Part shown: piece by piece, positions 16,338 through 20,147 of the stretch
Layout of the letters: the number at the start of each line of letters is the position of its first letter
Numbering within the stretch: the stretch's first letter is position 1
From: Clostridia bacterium
Lineage (GTDB): Bacteria > Bacillota_A > Clostridia > Christensenellales > Borkfalkiaceae
Direction of reading: 5' to 3'
NCBI GenBank assembly: GCA_017399665.1
Contig: JAFQBR010000320.1
Location: 1 to 20,147, forward strand
Length of the DNA stretch: 20,147 nt
The notes under the pieces: generated by a model
Databases searched by the model: none
What the model was told of the DNA's origin: nothing
The model's input: only the letters and a program-made list of their open reading frames with translations
Program-made: the position numbers and the translations under genes

Positions 16338-17369
16338 CTATTTTTTGCTTTCTAAATCAAAATCGATTTGGCTTTCAAACGCCTTTATAAAATTAGGGGA
16401 AGAAGCCACAACCCTTTTATAAGAATCGTAAAGAGCCTTTGTCCAATCTTTATCGCCAAGGTACTTTCTGTATACGCAATGCGCCCGTATAACGGAAGGA
16501 TTTTGGCTTTCTTCATTGAAGAAGATTTCTGCACGTTTAACGTATTCCTCATCCGGCCGTCCTTTTATACAAGCTAAATATAAAAGCTCGGGAAAAATAA
16601 GCGTATATTCTTGGTCGGTAAGTAAAGAAAAATCAGTTTGAAGTGCCGTTAAACAATATATTGCCTCTTCCTTTCTGTTTTGTAAGGTTAAATATATAAA
16701 ATGAAGGAAAATGGCAAGCGGTTCGCTTGATTTTTTAAAAATAGGATCTTCTGCAGGAATATCCTCAAGCGACAGCTGTTTTTGTAAGTTAGCTATAGCC
16801 ACAAGCACGTCGTTATAATCGCGATTTGACAAAAGCAAAGAGCCGTCCGAGGTTTTATCTAGCGGTAAAAGGTTAACGGTAAACAAATAAAATGCCGAAC
16901 AGCTACCGATTGTTAAAAAGCAAAAGGCAAAAACGTTATTGCTTATAAACATCGGAATATTAAGAGCAACAGCAAACAATAATGTAAACAGTAATCCCCC
17001 AAAAGCAGTAAGCCTTAATTTTAATTTTGTAAGCTCCTTTTTTGGAATAAACGCACTTTCGCCGCCTTCTAGTGATAGCTTTGAAAAATATTTTACTTCT
17101 TTGCCGTTCGTATAATCAATTGCAAACAAACCGAAGTTGACGTATGCCGTTTTTAAGCCACAAAACTTAGCAAATAAAATATGCCCGAATTCGTGAACGA
17201 ATATAGCTAAAAAATAGTTAACGAACAAGCCCGTAAAAGAATAAATAAAGGCATCTAGCCCGAATACTTTAAATTTTGCGTTTGCATATACTATTAAAAT
17301 GCACGCTACTGCCAGCCACACAAAAAAAAGTATTAAGTTAATTACCGTATACGCTTTTCTGTTTAGCAT
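16338..17369 (-). CDS. M50-family site-2-type intramembrane metalloprotease
   Basis: The 343-aa membrane protein carries the zinc motif HEFGH (59-63) inside a hydrophobic helix. The third-ligand motif is NLLPLDKTSDG (166-176), with Asp175 as the likely ligand. Predicted helices lie at about 9-29, 43-66, 122-144 and 147-168. A long cytoplasmic C-terminal part (about 185-343) is helix-rich and may form TPR-like repeats. Such proteases cut transmembrane substrates such as anti-sigma factors. SpoIVFB is a sporulation member, but nothing here proves that role. The start has AGAGG seven bases upstream and overlaps the end of the Ppx/GppA gene by 32 bp, so the two are coupled. Confidence 0.88.
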   Translation of the reverse strand: MLNRKAYTVINLILFFVWLAVACILIVYANAKFKVFGLDAFIYSFTGLFVNYFLAIFVHEFGHILFAKFCGLKTAYVNFGLFAIDYTNGKEVKYFSKLSLEGGESAFIPKKELTKLKLRLTAFGGLLFTLLFAVALNIPMFISNNVFAFCFLTIGSCSAFYLFTVNLLPLDKTSDGSLLLSNRDYNDVLVAIANLQKQLSLEDIPAEDPIFKKSSEPLAIFLHFIYLTLQNRKEEAIYCLTALQTDFSLLTDQEYTLIFPELLYLACIKGRPDEEYVKRAEIFFNEESQNPSVIRAHCVYRKYLGDKDWTKALYDSYKRVVASSPNFIKAFESQIDFDLESKK

Positions 17370-18240
17370 GTGTATTCCTCTTGACTTTTTCTAAATAGTA
17401 TCCTTCTAAATTGTCGTCTTCTTTAAGAATTATATTGCGCGCGTTGACCATTTGCGTAAACAAATAAAGTATTAACGCGCCAGAATGAATAACGTTTGCC
17501 CTAAGTTGGTTGATTTTAAAGGTTTTGGCTATATTTTCAGGCGTACGTAGGTAAAAATCTTTAACGTATTCTTTAAGCTCGCTAGCCAAAATAGTAAGCC
17601 CGTTAGTTTTATCTCTGTTATAAACCTCTTCTTTACTTGCAATAAACGCAATTACGTTCGCCGTTCCGCCAATAGCATAAACCGTGCTATAACTGCAGGT
17701 TACACTAGGCAAGTGCGCTATCTGCTGATTGACCTTTAGGGTTGCTTTAGTTATATCTCTTGCGCAAAGGTCAGTTAAGGTAACAGCTCCTATTTTAGCT
17801 GAGTTAGCATATATAATTTGACCGCCTTTTGAAATTACAAGCTCGCTTGAAGCCCCGCCAACGTCTATTAAACAACCATCCGCGCCGTTTAATGCGCCCA
17901 TAATACCAAGTTTTGCCTCTTTTTCGCCCGAAACAACCTCTAATTTTATTCCGTAACGTGCAAAAAAACGATTACAAAACTCTTCTTTATTTTTAGAATT
18001 TCTTACTGCAGCCGTAGCAAAGGGATAAATCTCACTACCATACTCTTTAGCGACGGCAATAAGCTGGTCTAGTCCTTCAAACGTTCTGTTTATCGACTGC
18101 TCGCACAAAACCCCGTCTTTGCTATCCTTGGCAAGCTGAGTTGTAATCGTATTTCTATAAAAAACCTTTTCGCCCAAAGAAATTCTTTCACGAACGGAAT
18201 TACTGCCTATATCTATAATTGCAATACTCTTGTCTTCCAT
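17338..18240 (-). CDS. Ppx/GppA-family phosphatase
   Basis: A 300-residue ASKHA-fold protein, the short form without the C-terminal HD domain. Motifs: the phosphate-binding loop IIDIGSNSVR (8-17), PFATAAVRNSKN (73-84), VSGEKEAKLGIMGAL (103-117) with the likely catalytic Glu106, and the second phosphate loop LIDVGGASSELV (124-135). Members hydrolyse polyphosphate or pppGpp. Which one applies cannot be told from sequence. The segment after SNSVR is unusual (ERISLGEK) and shorter than in most members. As I recall, a Ppx/GppA gene after the yabP-yabQ-divIC group is a common order in Clostridia. The ribosome binding site is weak: GGGG about eleven bases upstream. Confidence 0.9.
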   Translation of the reverse strand: MEDKSIAIIDIGSNSVRERISLGEKVFYRNTITTQLAKDSKDGVLCEQSINRTFEGLDQLIAVAKEYGSEIYPFATAAVRNSKNKEEFCNRFFARYGIKLEVVSGEKEAKLGIMGALNGADGCLIDVGGASSELVISKGGQIIYANSAKIGAVTLTDLCARDITKATLKVNQQIAHLPSVTCSYSTVYAIGGTANVIAFIASKEEVYNRDKTNGLTILASELKEYVKDFYLRTPENIAKTFKINQLRANVIHSGALILYLFTQMVNARNIILKEDDNLEGYYLEKVKRNTHAKQKSVYGN

Positions 18241-18260
18241 AGCGTTTTCAACCCCATTTA

Positions 18261-18290
18261 TGCCAATAACCGCCTTATAGGGGCACTTTT
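18261..18290 (-). repeat. Dispersed intergenic element, copy 5
   Basis: On the minus strand it reads AAAAGTGCCCCTATAAGGCG then GTTATTGGC. The A-run, GTG and CTATAAG-CGGTTATT match copies 1 and 3. It resembles copy 2 in having CC..GG around CTATAA, and it can form TGCC/GGCA. It fills the gap between divIC and the Ppx/GppA gene and overlaps the divIC stop codon. Confidence 0.55.
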
Positions 18291-18561
18291 AGTCTTTAAT
18301 TTTATCCTCTTTGTAAATATAGCCAAGCTCGTTAGCGCGCTCTTCAATTTTCCATTCGCGTTGCCAAAGGCTAATGCCTTTTTCAAGCTCCTCTTTTTCG
18401 GCTTCCCAAACGGCAATTTCTTGTTCCAACTCGGCAATTTTTGCCTTTTTGCCGTGAATGATTCCCATTTGGTAAACCATGATTGCCACTAAAATAAAAA
18501 GAAGCAAAATGGCAGACGCGGTTACCGCTGCGGCTATTTTGTTTAGTTTTTCCAAGGTCAT
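18289..18561 (-). CDS. divIC: DivIC/FtsB-like septum formation protein
   Basis: A 90-residue bitopic protein with a transmembrane helix at about 9-33, then a coiled coil at about 36-62 (KIAELEQEIAVWEAEKEELEKG). The C-terminal ERANELGYIYKEDK matches the ARxxLGYxxxxE signature of the family. DivIC works with FtsL and DivIB to activate septal peptidoglycan synthesis. The start at 18561 (MTLEKLNK) is chosen because AAAGGAG lies upstream, though 11 bases away. An in-frame ATG at 18591 sits almost on the predicted transcription start and would place that site inside the gene. The position after yabP and yabQ is the same as in Bacillus. Confidence 0.85.
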   Translation of the reverse strand: MTLEKLNKIAAAVTASAILLLFILVAIMVYQMGIIHGKKAKIAELEQEIAVWEAEKEELEKGISLWQREWKIEERANELGYIYKEDKIKD

Positions 18562-18904
18562 TTTGCACTTTTCTCCTTTGTGAAAGAGCATTTATAACAC
18601 TATTATACAACTTTTTTGTGAATATTGCAATAGTTTTTCCTATTGTTTTTAAGTATAGATAAAAACCTACTAGCATTGTTAGTGGCATAAAAGCGCGAAT
18701 ATCTGCCATATTGTACTTATTTTTTATAAAAATGAAGAAAAACGCCAAAAAAATAAGCCGTATTCCCATTACCACCTGCGAAAGATATTTGCCCTTAAAA
18801 ATGCAGTTTAGTAGCTCAAAATAAACACTTAAAAGCCCAAAAAGATATCCATAAGAGAAAAAAAGCAAAAAATACTGCGGTTGATTACTTACTGCAAAGC
18901 TCAT
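18383..18904 (-). CDS. yabQ: YabQ-like spore cortex membrane protein, with a long 3' overlap into divIC
   Basis: Residues about 1-105 form a hydrophobic membrane domain with three or four helices (YFLLFFSYGYLFGLLSVYF; VVMGIRLIFLAFFFIFI; FMPLTMLVGFYLYL). They fit the YabQ family, needed for spore cortex formation in B. subtilis. The start overlaps the yabP stop as ATGA. The frame then runs on for about 60 residues across divIC in another frame. That part is polar, repetitive in Arg/Gly/Asn, and looks like an out-of-frame reading rather than a real domain. Either the native stop was lost by mutation or frameshift, or the overlap is tolerated. The family call rests on pattern plus gene order. 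Confidence 0.75.
   Translation of the reverse strand: MSFAVSNQPQYFLLFFSYGYLFGLLSVYFELLNCIFKGKYLSQVVMGIRLIFLAFFFIFIKNKYNMADIRAFMPLTMLVGFYLYLKTIGKTIAIFTKKLYNSVINALSQRRKVQNDLGKTKQNSRSGNRVCHFASFYFSGNHGLPNGNHSRQKGKNCRVGTRNCRLGSRKRGA
18602..18630 (-). promoter_or_regulatory. Promoter of divIC inside the end of yabQ
   Basis: On the minus strand, TTGCAA (18630..18625), a 17-bp spacer and TATAAT (18607..18602). It would let divIC, needed in growing cells, be expressed independently of the sporulation genes upstream. Confidence 0.65.
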
Positions 18905-19173
18905 TTTAAAATCTTTTTAATAAAAGAGGTTTTTGCAGATTGATATTTAACTTCAAAAACAACGCCTTCTGCCCAAAAGGTAGCATTTTGTTTAGAAAAT
19001 GCACCTAACTTTAAATTTTGCCCAAGTATTACAACTCTTTTACCGCCAACTAAAACAAGTTTAATACAGTCTGAAGTTATACTTTCTATTTCACTAACGG
19101 CACTAGCACATATTTTTCTTTGATTTTCTAGGCTTATAGTATGCAATGATGGTTGTAAATTGTTTTGTTCCAT
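18901..19173 (-). CDS. yabP: YabP, sporulation protein (YabP/YqfC family)
   Basis: A 90-aa protein with the family pattern: HTISLENQRKICASAVSEIE (residues 11-30), where the family usually reads LENR and then a valine-rich strand, followed by KLVLVGGKRVVILGQNLKLG (38-57) and a closing strand VVFEVKY. YabP is needed for spore coat or cortex assembly in the mother cell of B. subtilis. The start has GGAG nine bases upstream, and the stop overlaps the yabQ start. I could not identify a convincing sigma-E promoter, although CATA-type sequences occur upstream. Confidence 0.85.
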   Translation of the reverse strand: MEQNNLQPSLHTISLENQRKICASAVSEIESITSDCIKLVLVGGKRVVILGQNLKLGAFSKQNATFWAEGVVFEVKYQSAKTSFIKKILK

Positions 19174-19328
19174 AATAAATTTCTCCGCTTATAGTTTATG
19201 CAAAAAGGTAAAACCGGTATGCTAAAAAAACAAAAAGCGTCAAAAACTTAAAAAATATATAAAAACCCTCGAATTACACCATTAATGACCGATTGGTGCA
19301 TAAAAATAGTCAAATAGCCTTTTTTTTG

Positions 19329-19357
19329 TTTACTTATACTTAAATTTGTGCTATAAT
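19329..19357 (+). promoter_or_regulatory. Promoter of the CNNM/CorC-like gene
   Basis: TTTACT (19329-19334), a 17-bp spacer and TATAAT (19352-19357). Transcription from about 19364 leaves a leader of roughly 90 nt. The rest of the 280-bp gap back to yabP shows no gene. Confidence 0.65.
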
Positions 19358-19453
19358 TTACAAACAATAAAAAAAAGACATAATGAGGTTTTGGTAAAAA
19401 ACGAAAAAAACAGTTTATTACAAAGCCAAAAAAAACAAACAAAAGGAGAAAAA

Positions 19454-20147
19454 ATGGACTCTGACGAACCTGAACCTGACAGTAGCACTAACGTAACCGT
19501 ACACATAATAATTTGTGTAATTTTGGTTATTTTATCTGCATTCTTTTCTGCAACCGAAACGGCTTTTTCTTCGGTTAACAAAACAAAGCTTCGCGTAAAA
19601 GCGCAGGAAAACCACAAAGGCGCAAAAAACGCGCTTGATTTAGCCGAAAACTTTGACAAAGTTCTTTCAACCATTCTTGTTGGTAACAACCTTGTTAATA
19701 TTACCCTTTCAAGCTTATGCCTTATTGTTTTTACAAATATTTTAAACGGCAATGCTAATCTTGCGGCAACGGTATCTACCATAGTAACAACCGTAATTGT
19801 TCTTATCTTTGGCGAAATCACCCCAAAGATGATAGCAAAAGAAAAAAGCGAAGGCGCATCAATCGTACTTGGTTACCCAATAAGATTTTTTATGATAATT
19901 CTTTACCCCATTACCCTTTTATTTACAGGGCTTAAGTTCTTGCTTAAAAAGATGTTTAAGCTTGAAGGGGAAGAAAAGATTACTGAAGAAGAACTGCTTA
20001 CTATTGTTGAAGAAGCGCAAGAGGATGGCGCTTTAAACGAAAGTGAAAGCCAATTAATTTCTAGCTCTATTGAATTTGACGACGTTTTGGTTGAAGACAT
20101 CTTAGTTCCCAGAGTGGGCGTTGTTGCCATTTCTTTAGATATGCCTA
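19454..20147 (+). CDS. CNNM-domain (CorC/HlyC-type) membrane protein, 3' end cut by the window
   Basis: The frame opens at ATG 19454, five bases after AAAGGAG, and stays open to the window edge: 231 codons visible of an expected 420-450. It begins MDSDEPEPDSST, then a CNNM (DUF21) domain with helices at about 16-37, 70-93, 101-121 and 137-165. Family signatures are FFSATETAFSSVNKTKLR (30-47), ILVGNNLVNI (74-83) and FGEITPKMIAKEKS (118-131). An EELLTIVEEAQEDGALNESE segment leads to VEDILVPRVGVVAISLDMP, the entry to the first CBS domain. Members are linked to Mg2+ or other cation efflux. The old name hemolysin is misleading. It is divergent from yabP. Confidence 0.93.
   Translation, partial: MDSDEPEPDSSTNVTVHIIICVILVILSAFFSATETAFSSVNKTKLRVKAQENHKGAKNALDLAENFDKVLSTILVGNNLVNITLSSLCLIVFTNILNGNANLAATVSTIVTTVIVLIFGEITPKMIAKEKSEGASIVLGYPIRFFMIILYPITLLFTGLKFLLKKMFKLEGEEKITEEELLTIVEEAQEDGALNESESQLISSSIEFDDVLVEDILVPRVGVVAISLDMP

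Noticed and set aside
19351..19821. A 156-codon minus-strand frame opposite the CNNM gene
   Set aside because: The plus strand encodes a clear CNNM domain with promoter and ribosome binding site, so the opposite frame is a shadow.

Overview
The window comes from a low-GC, Gram-positive-type anaerobe, most likely an uncultured member of Clostridia (Bacillota) with an endospore-forming ancestry. The grounds are the yabP-yabQ-divIC cluster, a flavodiiron oxygen/NO reductase, an aldo/keto reductase with two 4Fe-4S motifs, AT-rich intergenic DNA and GGAG-type ribosome binding sites. The species cannot be named from this sequence.

Region 1 (1-6232) is a complete type II-A CRISPR-Cas locus read on the minus strand: cas9, cas1, cas2, csn2, a leader and the leader-proximal first repeat. 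The array runs off the left edge, so no spacer is visible. The leader ends in ATTTGAG exactly at the repeat, the known type II-A leader-anchoring motif. A divergent tracrRNA gene with a near-perfect promoter and its own terminator lies just upstream of cas9. Its anti-repeat pairs with the repeat in the S. pyogenes geometry (6-bp lower stem, GA/GAGU bulge, long upper stem). Cas9 has all RuvC and HNH catalytic residues. The PAM-recognition arginine pair of SpCas9 appears to be reduced to one arginine.

Region 2 (6233-11147) holds gyrB and gyrA as a minus-strand operon. GyrA carries two acidic, Asn/Glu/Ala-rich segments, one inside the C-terminal beta-propeller and one as a tail. Both begin with the same duplicated 22-nt sequence.

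Region 3 (11148-11775) is a 628-bp AT-rich gap holding the gyrB promoter, one perfect DnaA box, a 76-bp MITE-like element with imperfect terminal inverted repeats and an 8-bp target duplication, and the promoter of the next gene. Region 4 (11776-14994) encodes two plus-strand redox proteins: a ferredoxin-like aldo/keto reductase, and a flavodiiron protein fused to flavin reductase and rubredoxin-like domains.

Region 5 (15131-19173) is a minus-strand series: yabP, yabQ, divIC, a Ppx/GppA phosphatase, an M50 site-2 protease, an unrecognised two-helix membrane protein and a TIGR04076-family protein. Region 6 (19454 to the right edge) is the start of a plus-strand CNNM/CorC-type membrane protein that continues past the window.

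A short intergenic element (core CTATAAG[T/G]CG[A/G]TTAT) recurs five times downstream of genes and is not explained by any named feature. It and the MITE are the least-described items here.
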